Positions 12,072-24,000 of a DNA stretch of 64,000 nt are shown here, in pieces (position 1 is the first letter of the stretch; each line of letters begins with the position of its first letter). The stretch spans positions 101,322,897 to 101,386,896 of the forward strand of contig OX638370.1 in the NCBI GenBank assembly GCA_951812925.1. The letters are read 5' to 3'. Source of the stretch: Calliopum simillimum. Taxonomy: Eukaryota; Arthropoda; Insecta; Diptera; Lauxaniidae. Below the pieces are notes generated by a model. It was not told the DNA's origin. It did not search any database and saw nothing but the letters and a program-made list of their open reading frames with translations. A program made the translations under genes and the position numbers.

Positions 12072-12424
12072 CTCTGCATATTATAAGACATTTGGAAACA
12101 CAAAAGTGAAGAGCTGGAACGTACAGCCATTAGGGTGCCAAACCGCTCATGATATGGTGCCATAGCACCCACAGTCACGGTTGAATTGGCACCTAATAGC
12201 ATACACATTTTTAATAGTTTTAATTTAAGTTGAAGAATTTTTTTTTTTTTTTGTTGTGTTTTAAAATAAATAAAGAATAAAATCGAATTTAGTTCCTTTT
12301 GGTTTCGGTTTTGTAGAAGTTTAACAAAAAAGGTAGCATATCTCCTGGGCTTAGCCTATATATGCTTATCCATACCTAACATGCCTCCTTCTCTGCCTTA
12401 CAATCAGAAGGACAAAGTTTATAT

Positions 12425-13667
12425 CGTTAGCTTAATATGGAATAGGCGTAACTCACATTTTCAGTACTTTACAGTAGAAGGAAAAAACTGAATAAAATTT
12501 GATGCGCCCAACATTTAAAAAAACTTTAAATGCAATTTACAACAAAAATTATCAGCAATTTTCATTCTAGGATTTTTTTTTTAATTTTCTTTGTTTTTTT
12601 GGTAGTTTTGTGTGTTAGGTCTTTTCATTTTAAAATTTTTTTTTTAAAAAAAGTGAGTTAGGACTTTTTACAATAAATCAAAAATTATGAATAAAATTAA
12701 AGTTATTCAATATAAAATGAAAAAGGAAACCTTTACAAAGAAAGTAAGTTGGATTGGATAAAAATTTGAACGAAAATGTTTATGTTTTGTATGGAAGATT
12801 ATCCTAAAAGTGGTGACAATCAGCAGCCAACAACAATTTAAAACATTAAAGTGTACATCAAGTAAAGTTTATGATAATACAGTATCAACAGCAACTAAAC
12901 TCGTAGATGGTTTTATTGTTTTTCCATCAGTATATCTTGATATTCTTTGTATTGACTATGAAGCCTTCGGGTGACTTTCGGGAACCTTTGGATGCCTTAG
13001 AAAACTATTAATTAAGGCTTTTTGGTAGTCCGCTATGGATGCTTTTCTTCTAGTATACCTAGAAATTCTTTGTTTTGATTTGGAAGCCTTCGGGTGAACT
13101 TCTGGAACCTTCGAATGTCCCAAAAAACTACCAGTTAGACCTTTTTGATAGTCCGCCAATAATATTTTGCCTCTAGTATACTGAAATATTCTTCGTTTTG
13201 ACTATCAAGCCGTCGGGTGGCCTTCGAGAACCTTCGGGTATCTTAGAAAACTATCAAATAAGGTTCATTGATAGTCTACCATAAATGTTTTTCCTCTAGT
13301 ATACCCAGATGTTCTTCGTTCTGACCAGAAAACCTTCGGATGACCTTCGGGAACCTACGTGTATAGCATAGAAAACTTCTCATATTTGAGATACACTCAC
13401 TGCCAAGTTTTCAGCTTAATTAACAGAATAGTTCTGAGTGATTTTAACACTATTTAAACGCTACATATTGTGAGTTAGGGCTTTTTTCTTTCAAAAAATT
13501 TTTTTTTATGTGTTACGACATTTTTAAATTGACTATAACTTGGCTATTTTTGATATTATCATGCCTAACTTTTGTAGGGAGGTGTATTAGAGAGTGGCCG
13601 ACCAGAATATGCAAAAAAGTCAATTTCGAAAAAATTTGAGATACGCCTTTTCCATATTAAGCTAACG
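12425..13667 (+). mobile_element. 1243-bp TIR element carrying a satellite
   Basis: The ends are near-perfect inverted repeats that start CGTTAGCTTAATATGGAA and run about 26 bp before weaker similarity. ATAT flanks both ends (12421-12424 and 13668-13671) as a 4-bp target duplication. The empty site is confirmed by a related copy at 50111-50902. The inside holds four 123-bp units (12903-13394) and directly repeated GTGAGTTAGG boxes at about 12652 and 13470. There is no transposase, so it must be mobilised in trans. The superfamily is not assigned. Confidence 0.8.
12903..13394. repeat. Four tandem 123-bp units
   Basis: The landmark AAGCCTTCGGGTGA and its variants start at 12961, 13084, 13207 and 13330, exactly 123 bp apart each time. 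Each unit also has CTCTAGTATAC and a GATAGTCC box. Because 123 is divisible by three, the minus strand stays open over about 67 codons (12956-13159) with a 41-residue repeat. I regard this frame as a by-product, since other units are not open. Confidence 0.85.
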
Positions 13668-13700
13668 ATATACTCTGCATGTAGGGTATAAAAATAAATA

Positions 13701-14655
13701 TTGACACCAATTATAATACCCTTCCGTCCAAGTAGAATCTTTGCTAGAACATAATACTTTACGACACTAAACACTTATTTATACTTACAATTGTAATTGT
13801 AGGAAAAAATAATTATTCCGATTTTTGAAACTGTGCTTACCTGAAAAGAAAAGAAAAAATAATTGTTAAAAACACAATCAAACATAAAACATTAGCATCT
13901 GAAAATAACTACTCGATAACTATCACAAGATAAAGGTTATTTTTTTTCAAGAAACGTTGCAGATATATAAATGAAAGCGGACATCTTATATCTGGCCTTT
14001 ACTTACCCGTAAAAACAACTTTTAGTTTGTATTTTCGATATTAAAATAAGCAGTATATGACGAATAAAATTTAAAAAATTGAAGATCTATATCATGAGAA
14101 AGTTGCATACTACTGAGGTACATACTTTCGTTAACTTTTTTGGATAACTTTCAGTAGTTCATTTACATATAAGACCCTTTTTATGTTGCCTGGGTATACA
14201 CATTGCAAGTGTTCAATTCAATAAATTTATTGAAAAAATTTTAATACAAACATGATGAAAAAAACGGAAACTTTAATAAGTTCCAAAAGAGCTTAAATTG
14301 TCAAAAATAACTGCCACATGAAAATTTAATTAATTTTTTTTGGTCTTTGTTTTTAATTCAATAAACGGAGGCAGAAATGGCAAACAAAATCAACGTCAAA
14401 AATATCGTTAATGGGAAATTTTACAAAAACGTTTCATTTTTCCATTTCAATTCTGGATTTTAAATGGTACATCTTGATACTTTCTGACGTTTTCTATAAA
14501 CCACATAGGTTGCGTTTGCCATTTATTAACTGTGTAATAGTTTGGTAGTACTCAAATGGTGAAAATGTCTGTACCATGGCATGTTCTATGCGACAAAAAT
14601 TTAACACGGACTAAGTAAGTTTAATTACTTTTGTGTTCAAAAACAAGAAACTTTT
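13701..14655. other. No gene seen
   Basis: A+T-rich single-copy-looking sequence with no supported open frame or RNA. Confidence 0.5.
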
Positions 14656-14970
14656 ATAGAATCGCCCAATGGTCAATATTTGACCACAAATGTACTAAAT
14701 AATTTTGGTACTTTTTGGAAAGTTTTTGGACCTTTTTTGCTATTTGGTACAAAATGGAAAAGCTCATTTATCATCACTGGCACAATGACAAATGTGAAAT
14801 CAAAAGAAAACAAAAAACATGAAGTCAGTGTCAGTCAGCTTTTTATCTTTCTCTTTGTGCTGTATTCTCTTTCCAGCTTTGTGCGACCGCGTATTTTGTC
14901 GTTGTTAATATCGATGACATAGCAAAAAAGGTAGGACAAATTTTTGTCTTGCGTAGATTTTATAAAGCTA
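14656..14970 (+). repeat. 430-bp dispersed repeat, copy 2 (internally deleted)
   Basis: Begins ATAGAATCGCCCAATGGTC and follows copy 1 through GCGTATTTTGTCGTTGTTAA, then jumps to the GACAAATTTTTGTC...GCGTAGAT end, so about 130-140 bp is missing. The 80-codon frame on the plus strand is inside this repeat and is not supported as a gene. Confidence 0.75.
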
Positions 14971-15277
14971 CGCAATATACTTGCAAAAACACTACACTTG
15001 CATATATTAATACCCTACAGTCTTGATTAATTAGATTTAACTTGACTTATGAACCTTGACTGGGATCACAACTTTTATCTCTAAATTTTAAAAGTTCTAC
15101 TGATTCGTAATTTTGAATATTTGTGCTAAATGTTTTCTTTATTTTAACTTTCAGCACCAAATATTTTTTTTTTTTAATGTTGATTGAATATACAATTATG
15201 CCTTTACCGTGGCATATAATTTCATCGCTCTATATGAGCCTAAGTAATTTATTCTACTTCAAAATGATGTTTTCTAC
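14971..15277. other. Short spacer, no gene
   Basis: Unremarkable A+T-rich spacer. TGCCTTTACCGTGGCAT (about 15198) has a near copy at about 15889, flanking the element at 15278-15830. Confidence 0.4.
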
Positions 15278-15830
15278 GGTTACCGGACATAATCCCAACG
15301 GACATAATCCCCATTTCGTAAATGGGGATTATGTCCGAAAATTTTTCGGTCATAATCCCTATTTTGGCCATGGGGGTTATGTCCGCAAATTTTTCGGACA
15401 TAATCCCAATGGAGGTTATGTCCGAAAAATTTAATTAAGATTGAACAAAATTTTTGCAATAATCCATTCAAAAAATTTATATAGTGTTGAATGTTATAGA
15501 CTGATCCGCGGCCGAAGGCCGCCGCGAAGCCGGTGTTGGATTTTTGGGAGTTTTAAATCCTGAGCTGCGGCCGCAGGCCGCCCACTTACCCCTACCCTTA
15601 TGTAAAATTGCTGTGGAATTTTTGGGAGTTGTAAATCCTGAGCTGCTTCTGTTGTCAATAACAAAATATCGTTATGGGGACTATGTCCGTTTTTTCCAGG
15701 GGATTATGTCCGAAACACTTGCGGACATAATCCCCATTGAAAAAATGGGGATTATGTCCGAATAACTTGCGGACATAATCCCCGTATCGTGAATGGGGAT
15801 TATGTCCGTGGGGATTATGTCACGGCACCG
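15278..15830. mobile_element. 553-bp MITE with 8-bp target duplication
   Basis: TTTTCTAC stands on both sides (15270-15277 and 15831-15838). The ends are related inverted repeats: GGTTACCGGACATAATCCC at the left, and CGGTGCCGTGACATAATCCC as the complement of the right. GGGGATTATGTCCG, in both orientations, recurs about six times near each end. The centre holds two G+C-rich blocks (about 15509-15530 and 15563-15582) of GCGGCCGNAGGCCGCC type. There is no transposase. The duplication is compatible with hAT or P-like elements, but 7 bp cannot be excluded. Confidence 0.85.
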
Positions 15831-15838
15831 TTTTCTAC

Positions 15839-16187
15839 ACATACAAACATTGTTCTGAGCGGAGCATATGCCATCATTAAAATACACATGCCTTTACCGT
15901 GCCATTTCTTTACCGAAAATCGTAAGAAAGCATTTGTTTCATATTTTCGAGTGAAAAACTTCGGCATTTTCGTGAAACTGCCCATATCTGTTATTTTTTT
16001 CTTTTTTGTACTTAATGCCTTTTATACAATACAAATTAATGCTGATAGCGTTTGCATACTTTTTGGCGCAACGACAACCGAACAAACGTAGTTGATAGGT
16101 GGTACATCGGCGGTATGTTGATGACAATTAAAACAAAACAATTTGCAATTAATCCTTAATTGTTATTATTATCATTATTGTAATTCA

Positions 16188-16218
<31 letters not shown>

Positions 16219-16999
16219 GATGTCATTAAAAAAAAGCCGATTTATTAAATGCAATTGTCAGCGAATTAATTGCAGCAATAATGCAATTAAAATACTATTT
16301 TTATTTGTGGCTTTGGTAGGGATGGGCTAAATGGCAGTGAGGAGAGGACTATCTGCACGTAATATAAGATTTATTACTCAGTATGATAGTCTACAAAAAA
16401 TTTTTATTTTTAACCCATAAAAATTTAAATTAAAAACAAGAACTATAGGTGTGACACAATTTTGTAGTTTCTCATAGATACAGCAGCGATTTTCCATAGG
16501 ATATCATTTATTATTCCTTCGCTATACATACGAGTATTTAAGCACAATAAATGGTGATGATTATTCTATAGGATAGGCAGGTAAAAACGCTAATAGGATG
16601 TCATGAGTGTCACAGTCCTCAGTATGAATTGTTAGTTATCAAATGAGTGGAATCGATGTACAGGTAGCAATTTGACAAACGTCAATACAATATACTTTTT
16701 CAATTCAATCAAAACTTATATTTTGAGCAAAGAAAGTTCTTTCTGAAATTGAATTGACCTTGATTTCCTAAATTTAAGAAAAATCTTTTACTACTGTTGC
16801 TTGTATTGATGAAATAGGATTACATACAATGGAAAGAAATAAAAAAAACAACTTGATTATTAAACTACAATAGTATGCATAGAGTTTCAGATTGATGCCA
16901 GAAAAAGAAAGTGTTCTGATTAGCTATCATGAGTGTCACGTCGCAAAAATATTGGGTAAATATATAATTTAAACATCGAATATGCAGGGTGTAAACATT
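15839..16999. other. No gene; TTG microsatellite and a recurrent 13-mer
   Basis: A (TTG)n run at about 16191-16219. TCATGAGTGTCAC occurs at 16601 and 16927 and again at 17893. No supported coding frame. Confidence 0.5.
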
Positions 17000-17695
17000 T
17001 AAGTTACTAAGCTTCTGAGAGGTGATAGAGGAGTCCTAGAGTAACAAAAACTTGTATGGAAGGGGTTTAAAATATACGCCTGAGTTATAGAGATAAAAAC
17101 AAATTTTATGACTTGTTTTACAAAAATAAATTTCCTGCCTCACCCTTACGTTTTAGAGAAAACTTTTTTATGAAAAACTTTTAGCAAACTTTATGAGCTT
17201 TTTGACGGTGTATTTGGTTTATAGTGTTTCAAAGGATTTTGCAAAATTCTGGACCTTTAAAGTTGAAATTTAAAATTTTTTCCGAAATTTTTTTGATTTT
17301 GGCAGCCTTTTTAGTATAGTATAAAAAAGATCTTAACATACTTTCCATAATAATTTTTTTTAAATCCAGGTTAAATCAACTATAATTTTGTAGTACATTT
17401 GTTTCAGTAGTACATTAATTACACTATTTTTTTTGATTTTAGGTCGGAGGAACAAAACAATTTCCGAAGAATTTTTGAAAAATAGCACCTAAAAAAATAA
17501 ATTTTTTAAGCTTAGAGATTAATTATTTTTTTTTTTACCTCAAATTTTAAAATTAGAATAAATGTAGCGCTACTAATTTAAAGAAAATTTAACGAGGTTC
17601 TAAAAAAAAATTTATGTTAGGTATGTTAGTTAATATAACCTTTTTCTTACTAAAATTGCCACCAAATTCAAAAAATTTGGTAAAAAATTTCAAAC
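17000..17695. repeat. Foldback family A, truncated copy
   Basis: Follows the complete member at 39871-40840: GCTTCTGAGAGGTGATAGAG, GGAGTTATAG-type box, TTTTAGAGAAAACTTTTTTA, TATGAGCTTT, CAAAATTCTGGACCTT, then the centre AATGTAGCGCT and an inverted return with TACTAAAATTGCCACCAAA. The right arm stops near 17695, so it is cut short. Confidence 0.75.
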
Positions 17696-17696
17696 T

Positions 17697-18010
17697 TTAC
17701 TGGAAAAAATTCCATCAATATTGTCAACATTATTGATATTATTCGTTGTACAATCAACATAAGCCGACACATTTTTACCATGGCATTTTTTTCCTATAGT
17801 GAGCATTTTCAGCCATGTCACTACAATTTTCTTAGTTTTCAATAAATATACTAATTTCTTAAAGAAACACAAGAAAAAAAAAAACAAAAATGTCATGAGT
17901 GTCACGTTCTCAATAACAAAAAAATTTTTTTATGACTGACTTTACTGGAAAAAATGCCATCAATATTGTCAACATTATTGATACTACATAAACGGGCAAA
18001 TTTTTACCAG
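17697..18010 (+). repeat. Direct repeat, 245 bp apart
   Basis: TTTACTGGAAAAAATTCCAT with ATCAATATTGTCAACATTAT at 17697 recurs at about 17940 with few changes, each followed by a TTTTTACCA box. A TCATGAGTGTCAC box (17893) lies between. It may be the remains of a tandem or of two insertions. Confidence 0.65.
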
Positions 18011-19136
18011 GGCAGCATAGTACTTTTTATTTTTATACGTACAATGACGCATACACTCGTGGTTATGTACAAAAAAATAAAAACACAAATATCTCAAGCA
18101 ACAAACTAGCATAAATGACCCATTTAAGTTTTGCATTGCAAATATTCGCAAGTGCTTCAATATGCAAATACATAATAAATTTGCCAACAATATGAATAAC
18201 TTCCTTAGGAACAAACAACAATGCCAACTTCTATTTCCTTCAAACTCAACTAAATTGCCAGACCGCAGACCACTAAGCCTGCGCTAAACTGTTTTGTAGA
18301 ATATATAGCGAACGTCATTGCCAACCAACCATATTCTTTCGTGAATAATTCATAAAACTTTAAGACGTTTTTTTTAATATTTTGCAATGTTTTTTATTTC
18401 TTTTTTCTCCAATCATTTTCGTTTTGCTTATAAAGTTTGCTCAATAAAATCGAATTTAAATTTTCTGGATACCACACATTTTAAAAAAAAAAAAATCCAA
18501 TTACAAATCAATATGAGGCACGCAATTAAATCTTTGGCAACAGCTGTGCGTGTTGGCGCCTTCTGGCGCTGATTGTTGATTTAATGATTTTCTTTATTGC
18601 ATAATTTTTTAAAGGTTTAAATTAAGAAAATAAATTTTATTGAATTTTATTGAGTTTTAAATTTTACGGTTTTGATTTTGCTGACCTTAATCGAAGTCAT
18701 ATTTTGGCCCTTTGCTTTGGGTTATTAAAATATGCGTTTTATGAAAGATAAGTAAATAATGTTATTTGTTGTTTCAGTTGTTCTTTTTATAAATGTTAAT
18801 TAATTTATATGCCATTCAATGTTAGCTATATTTTTGAAAATGCAATAGAGAAGAAAAAGTTTAAAAAATCGTTTTTAAATGGCATTGGCGTGAAAAAAGC
18901 ACCCCTTGTAGTTAATAATACTCATTGCAATTTGTTTTCTACTTTATTTATCAGTATAAAATTTAAAGCATTATTCAAAAAAGTGGCATATCCAGTACTT
19001 TACAGTTTAAGATGTTGATGAAAAACTAATATTAGTTTGTTGAATTGGTAATTGATATTCATTTTTAATCTTCTTTCTTTTATATCTTTTCTAAACAATC
19101 GTCCTTCATTTCAATAAAATTTGTTGACTAGTAGAT
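18011..19136. other. No gene seen
   Basis: A+T-rich. Open frames at 18387 and 18809 are short, have no recognisable motif and are not supported. Confidence 0.45.
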
Positions 19137-20035
19137 CACTCATGTGAAGTTGGCTCTGGAATTTTCGAAAACCGGAAATTTTTTTAGAGTTCTGAGTCCA
19201 TTGGGAATAGTTCTGGAGTTCTTTCACAAAATTCGAAATAGTTCTGTGAAATTAGACCAATCGGAGGTGTACCGTTTTTTGCTAAGCTCCGCTTTTTAAC
19301 GTTGAGGAGCACTGATAACATTTTTTAAATCGCAAAAAAGAGTTCTGGAGTTCTTTATATATATTTTTTTTTTTTTTTTTTTGGTGAAAAATTTAAAAAA
19401 AAAAAAGTTCTGATCATGATCGGAGATCTGGATAGTACTTGAAGAGTTCTACAGAAAGTCCATGCAACATTTATCCAAAATCTTTGTACTTTTAATTTTA
19501 ATCGAAAAATTAGAAAAATTTTCAGTCTTTTTTAAGTATCCGAAAAGGAGTTCTGATTGGAGTTCTCGATATCGCGCGATGAATTCTAAAGAAAACCAAA
19601 TCAAGTATCCGAAAATGAAAATTTTATCGTAGAGGGGTTCTGGATTGCGCTCAAAGAGTTCTAAAGCATTTTTCCAAAATTTTCGTACTTTTCATTTTAA
19701 TCGAAAAATCAAAAAAGGTTTTGATCTGAAAAATCAGAACTCCTCAACGGATACTATTTTTCGGAAACTTAGAAAAAATTTTTCTCCAAAAAAAAAATAA
19801 TAAAAATTAAAAAGAAATTCAAGTCTAGAACTATTTCTGTTTCAAAAATGTTATCAGAACTCCACTACATGAAAAAACCGGCGCTGAGCAAATAACGCAA
19901 CACCTCCGATTTTTGATCCAATTTCACAGCACTATTTCGAATTTTTTAAAAGATCTCCAAAACTATTCCCAACGCGGCAAGAACTCTAAAAAAATTTTCG
20001 GTTTTCGAAAATTCCGGAGCCAACTTTACATGATC
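19137..20035. mobile_element. Foldback family B, copy 1 (0.9 kb)
   Basis: The arms are long inverted repeats of about 200 bp. The left starts CACTCATGTGAAGTTGGCTC and holds GGAATTTTCGAAAACCG, TGGGAATAGTTCTGGAG and ATTCGAAATAG; the right arm is the complement down to TTACATGATCC. GAGTTCT/AGAACTC boxes recur throughout the middle. There is no coding. A second copy at 34160 has a clear target duplication. Confidence 0.8.
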
Positions 20036-20189
20036 CACTTTTTAGAACAGTCCTCAAAATCGTGTTTTTGAAGCATCTTTATTTCTACTTTAATAGTATT
20101 TTTTAATTTTTGGAAAGAGACACAAATTGCAAGACCTCAAATCTGGAGAATACTGAACTAGCTAAGTTTTTTCGACCCCATAGACCACA

Positions 20190-20830
20190 ATAAAGCTTAA
20201 TGTTATTCCAGCACTAGGTATGAGCATTATTATGTAAGAAGTAGCGACGCAGTTCCTTTTGTTTTGGCTTTCCAACAAATGGACGAAAACTTTTGTTAAG
20301 CTGTCTGCAGCTAAACATTTCGCAGTTAGGGTCTGTACAGTATTTAGGGGAATAGCGGCTAGACTTATGCTCTGTTGAAGTGAATAGACATCATCACTTT
20401 TGTTATTATATTTTTGTTTTTTCATTTTTGTCTTGCTTTAATAGAAGGATTCGCTTCTTCTTGGCTCCATACCATAGACCGTTGTTTGGTTGCCGCGTCA
20501 TACTTATAAAACCAAGCTTCGTGTTTTGATTTTATTGAAATTTCTAGATAGTCCGTTTTTGAATTTCTTTAGGAAATATTTGACGAAACGTACACGACAC
20601 ATCGATTGCATTTAACCCCAAGTCATCAGCAATTGTTTCTCGTGTCAATCGTGGTTCTTTATCAGCTATAGCCTTAACCAGGCAACTATTTTTCTCATTG
20701 GTCGAAGATTTCGGCCTACCTTCTTGTAGATCGTTCCTTACAGAAATATGAAACCATATTGGAATCGTTTCAACAGATGGTCCACTCGCTCCAAATACAG
20801 TTTGGCATTTATTAAAATTTTGTATTGGCT
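20190..20830 (-). pseudogene. Decayed mariner-type transposase
   Basis: Read on the minus strand, three blocks match mariner transposases in the right order. The first is VFGASGPSVET and, after a gap, LQEGRPKSST near 20700-20815, the helix-turn-helix region ending in the usual GRP. The second is DKEPRLTRETIADDLGLNAI near 20610-20680, the second helix-turn-helix. The third is KHEAWFYKYDAATKQRS near 20480-20535, which corresponds to the DEtWvYxYDPEtKxqS strand, with the first catalytic Asp lost. Further on, YFLHNNAH near 20225-20245 corresponds to LHDNAPAH with Asp changed to Asn. Frameshifts and stops separate the blocks. The 87-codon frame at 20162-20425 is a shadow of this relic. Confidence 0.75.
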
Positions 20831-21046
20831 TGTTGGTGCCGGAATTTCTTTCTACTTTTCACCAGTTACTTTACATTTTCCCGACTCCTCGACTCTCGAT
20901 TACTAGATCTTTCTGAAATTTAAAATGAAATTGTGAATCGTCTTTCATCTTTGAGAGATATTTCTAGTGACTTAGCAGTCTTGGTCTTCATCTTGCTCTT
21001 GGTCTGACTGCTAAAAAAGGAGTCTTTGTTTTGATGATCATCGTGA

Positions 21047-24000
21047 TGGTCTTGGTCTTGATCTTGGTCTTGGTCTTGGTCTTGGTCTTGGTCTTGGTCT
21101 TGGTCTTGGTCTTGGTCTTGGTCTTGGTCTTGGTCTTGGTCTTGGTCTTGGTCTTGGTCTTGGTCTTGGTCTTGGTCTTGGTCTTGGTCTTGGTCTTGGT
21201 CTTGGTCTTGGTCTTGGTCTTGGTCTTGGTCTTGGTCTTGGTCTTGGTCTTGGTCTTGGTCTTGGTCTTGGTCTTGGTCTTGGTCTTGGTCTTGGTCTTG
21301 GTCTTGGTCTTGGTCTTGGTCTTGGTCTTGGTCTTGGTCTTGGTCTTGGTCTTGGTCTTGGTCTTGGTCTTGGTCTTGGTCTTGGTCTTGGTCTTGGTCT
21401 TGGTCTTGGTCTTGGTCTTGGTCTTGGTCTTGGTCTTGGTCTTGGTCTTGGTCTTGGTCTTGGTCTTGGTCTTGGTCTTGGTCTTGGTCTTGGTCTTGGT
21501 CTTGGTCTTGGTCTTGGTCTTGGTCTTGGTCTTGGTCTTGGTCTTGGTCTTGGTCTTGGTCTTGGTCTTGGTCTTGGTCTTGGTCTTGGTCTTGGTCTTG
21601 GTCTTGGTCTTGGTCTTGGTCTTGGTCTTGGTCTTGGTCTTGGTCTTGGTCTTGGTCTTGGTCTTGGTCTTGGTCTTGGTCTTGGTCTTGGTCTTGGTCT
21701 TGGTCTTGGTCTTGGTCTTGGTCTTGGTCTTGGTCTTGGTCTTGGTCTTGGTCTTGGTCTTGGTCTTGGTCTTGGTCTTGGTCTTGGTCTTGGTCTTGGT
21801 CTTGGTCTTGGTCTTGGTCTTGGTCTTGGTCTTGGTCTTGGTCTTGGTCTTGGTCTTGGTCTTGGTCTTGGTCTTGGTCTTGGTCTTGGTCTTGGTCTTG
21901 GTCTTGGTCTTGGTCTTGGTCTTGGTCTTGGTCTTGGTCTTGGTCTTGGTCTTGGTCTTGGTCTTGGTCTTGGTCTTGGTCTTGGTCTTGGTCTTGGTCT
22001 TGGTCTTGGTCTTGGTCTTGGTCTTGGTCTTGGTCTTGGTCTTGGTCTTGGTCTTGGTCTTGGTCTTGGTCTTGGTCTTGGTCTTGGTCTTGGTCTTGGT
22101 CTTGGTCTTGGTCTTGGTCTTGGTCTTGGTCTTGGTCTTGGTCTTGGTCTTGGTCTTGGTCTTGGTCTTGGTCTTGGTCTTGGTCTTGGTCTTGGTCTTG
22201 GTCTTGGTCTTGGTCTTGGTCTTGGTCTTGGTCTTGGTCTTGGTCTTGGTCTTGGTCTTGGTCTTGGTCTTGGTCTTGGTCTTGGTCTTGGTCTTGGTCT
22301 TGGTCTTGGTCTTGGTCTTGGTCTTGGTCTTGGTCTTGGTCTTGGTCTTGGTCTTGGTCTTGGTCTTGGTCTTGGTCTTGGTCTTGGTCTTGGTCTTGGT
22401 CTTGGTCTTGGTCTTGGTCTTGGTCTTGGTCTTGGTCTTGGTCTTGGTCTTGGTCTTGGTCTTGGTCTTGGTCTTGGTCTTGGTCTTGGTCTTGGTCTTG
22501 GTCTTGGTCTTGGTCTTGGTCTTGGTCTTGGTCTTGGTCTTGGTCTTGGTCTTGGTCTTGGTCTTGGTCTTGGTCTTGGTCTTGGTCTTGGTCTTGGTCT
22601 TGGTCTTGGTCTTGGTCTTGGTCTTGGTCTTGGTCTTGGTCTTGGTCTTGGTCTTGGTCTTGGTCTTGGTCTTGGTCTTGGTCTTGGTCTTGGTCTTGGT
22701 CTTGGTCTTGGTCTTGGTCTTGGTCTTGGTCTTGGTCTTGGTCTTGGTCTTGGTCTTGGTCTTGGTCTTGGTCTTGGTCTTGGTCTTGGTCTTGGTCTTG
22801 GTCTTGGTCTTGGTCTTGGTCTTGGTCTTGGTCTTGGTCTTGGTCTTGGTCTTGGTCTTGGTCTTGGTCTTGGTCTTGGTCTTGGTCTTGGTCTTGGTCT
22901 TGGTCTTGGTCTTGGTCTTGGTCTTGGTCTTGGTCTTGGTCTTGGTCTTGGTCTTGGTCTTGGTCTTGGTCTTGGTCTTGGTCTTGGTCTTGGTCTTGGT
23001 CTTGGTCTTGGTCTTGGTCTTGGTCTTGGTCTTGGTCTTGGTCTTGGTCTTGGTCTTGGTCTTGGTCTTGGTCTTGGTCTTGGTCTTGGTCTTGGTCTTG
23101 GTCTTGGTCTTGGTCTTGGTCTTGGTCTTGGTCTTGGTCTTGGTCTTGGTCTTGGTCTTGGTCTTGGTCTTGGTCTTGGTCTTGGTCTTGGTCTTGGTCT
23201 TGGTCTTGGTCTTGGTCTTGGTCTTGGTCTTGGTCTTGGTCTTGGTCTTGGTCTTGGTCTTGGTCTTGGTCTTGGTCTTGGTCTTGGTCTTGGTCTTGGT
23301 CTTGGTCTTGGTCTTGGTCTTGGTCTTGGTCTTGGTCTTGGTCTTGGTCTTGGTCTTGGTCTTGGTCTTGGTCTTGGTCTTGGTCTTGGTCTTGGTCTTG
23401 GTCTTGGTCTTGGTCTTGGTCTTGGTCTTGGTCTTGGTCTTGGTCTTGGTCTTGGTCTTGGTCTTGGTCTTGGTCTTGGTCTTGGTCTTGGTCTTGGTCT
23501 TGGTCTTGGTCTTGGTCTTGGTCTTGGTCTTGGTCTTGGTCTTGGTCTTGGTCTTGGTCTTGGTCTTGGTCTTGGTCTTGGTCTTGGTCTTGGTCTTGGT
23601 CTTGGTCTTGGTCTTGGTCTTGGTCTTGGTCTTGGTCTTGGTCTTGGTCTTGGTCTTGGTCTTGGTCTTGGTCTTGGTCTTGGTCTTGGTCTTGGTCTTG
23701 GTCTTGGTCTTGGTCTTGGTCTTGGTCTTGGTCTTGGTCTTGGTCTTGGTCTTGGTCTTGGTCTTGGTCTTGGTCTTGGTCTTGGTCTTGGTCTTGGTCT
23801 TGGTCTTGGTCTTGGTCTTGGTCTTGGTCTTGGTCTTGGTCTTGGTCTTGGTCTTGGTCTTGGTCTTGGTCTTGGTCTTGGTCTTGGTCTTGGTCTTGGT
23901 CTTGGTCTTGGTCTTGGTCTTGGTCTTGGTCTTGGTCTTGGTCTTGGTCTTGGTCTTGGTCTTGGTCTTGGTCTTGGTCTTGGTCTTGGTCTTGGTCTTG

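Larger units (their letters stand above)
11412..12230 (+). mobile_element. Non-autonomous relative of the 60086 transposon
   Basis: Left-end landmarks GGTAAG...ATATGGCAC and, after the minisatellite, CCTTTCAATTTCAATACTT and AAATTTAATTCAG recur at 60086-60185. A hairpin block at 12019-12071 recurs at 61708-61759. The central transposase region of the 60086 element is absent. I therefore read this as a deleted, non-coding member of the same family. The right limit is uncertain. Confidence 0.65.
12340..13700 (+). repeat. Tail of a 142-bp-unit copy split by an insertion
   Basis: The first part (to 12420) has CTATATATGCTTATCCATACC, CCTCCTTCTCTGC and AGAAGGACAAAG; the second (from 13672) has ACTCTGCATGTAGGGTATAAAA. 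Joined across the insert and keeping one ATAT, they match the uninterrupted tail at 50830-50902 step for step. This is the target copy of the element at 12425-13667. Confidence 0.75.

Noticed and set aside
12956..13159. Minus-strand 67-codon frame with a 41-residue repeat
   Set aside because: It is two units of the 123-bp satellite inside a transposable element. The remaining units are not open in that frame.
20162..20425. 87-codon minus-strand frame
   Set aside because: It is out of phase with the mariner blocks on the same strand, which explain the sequence better.
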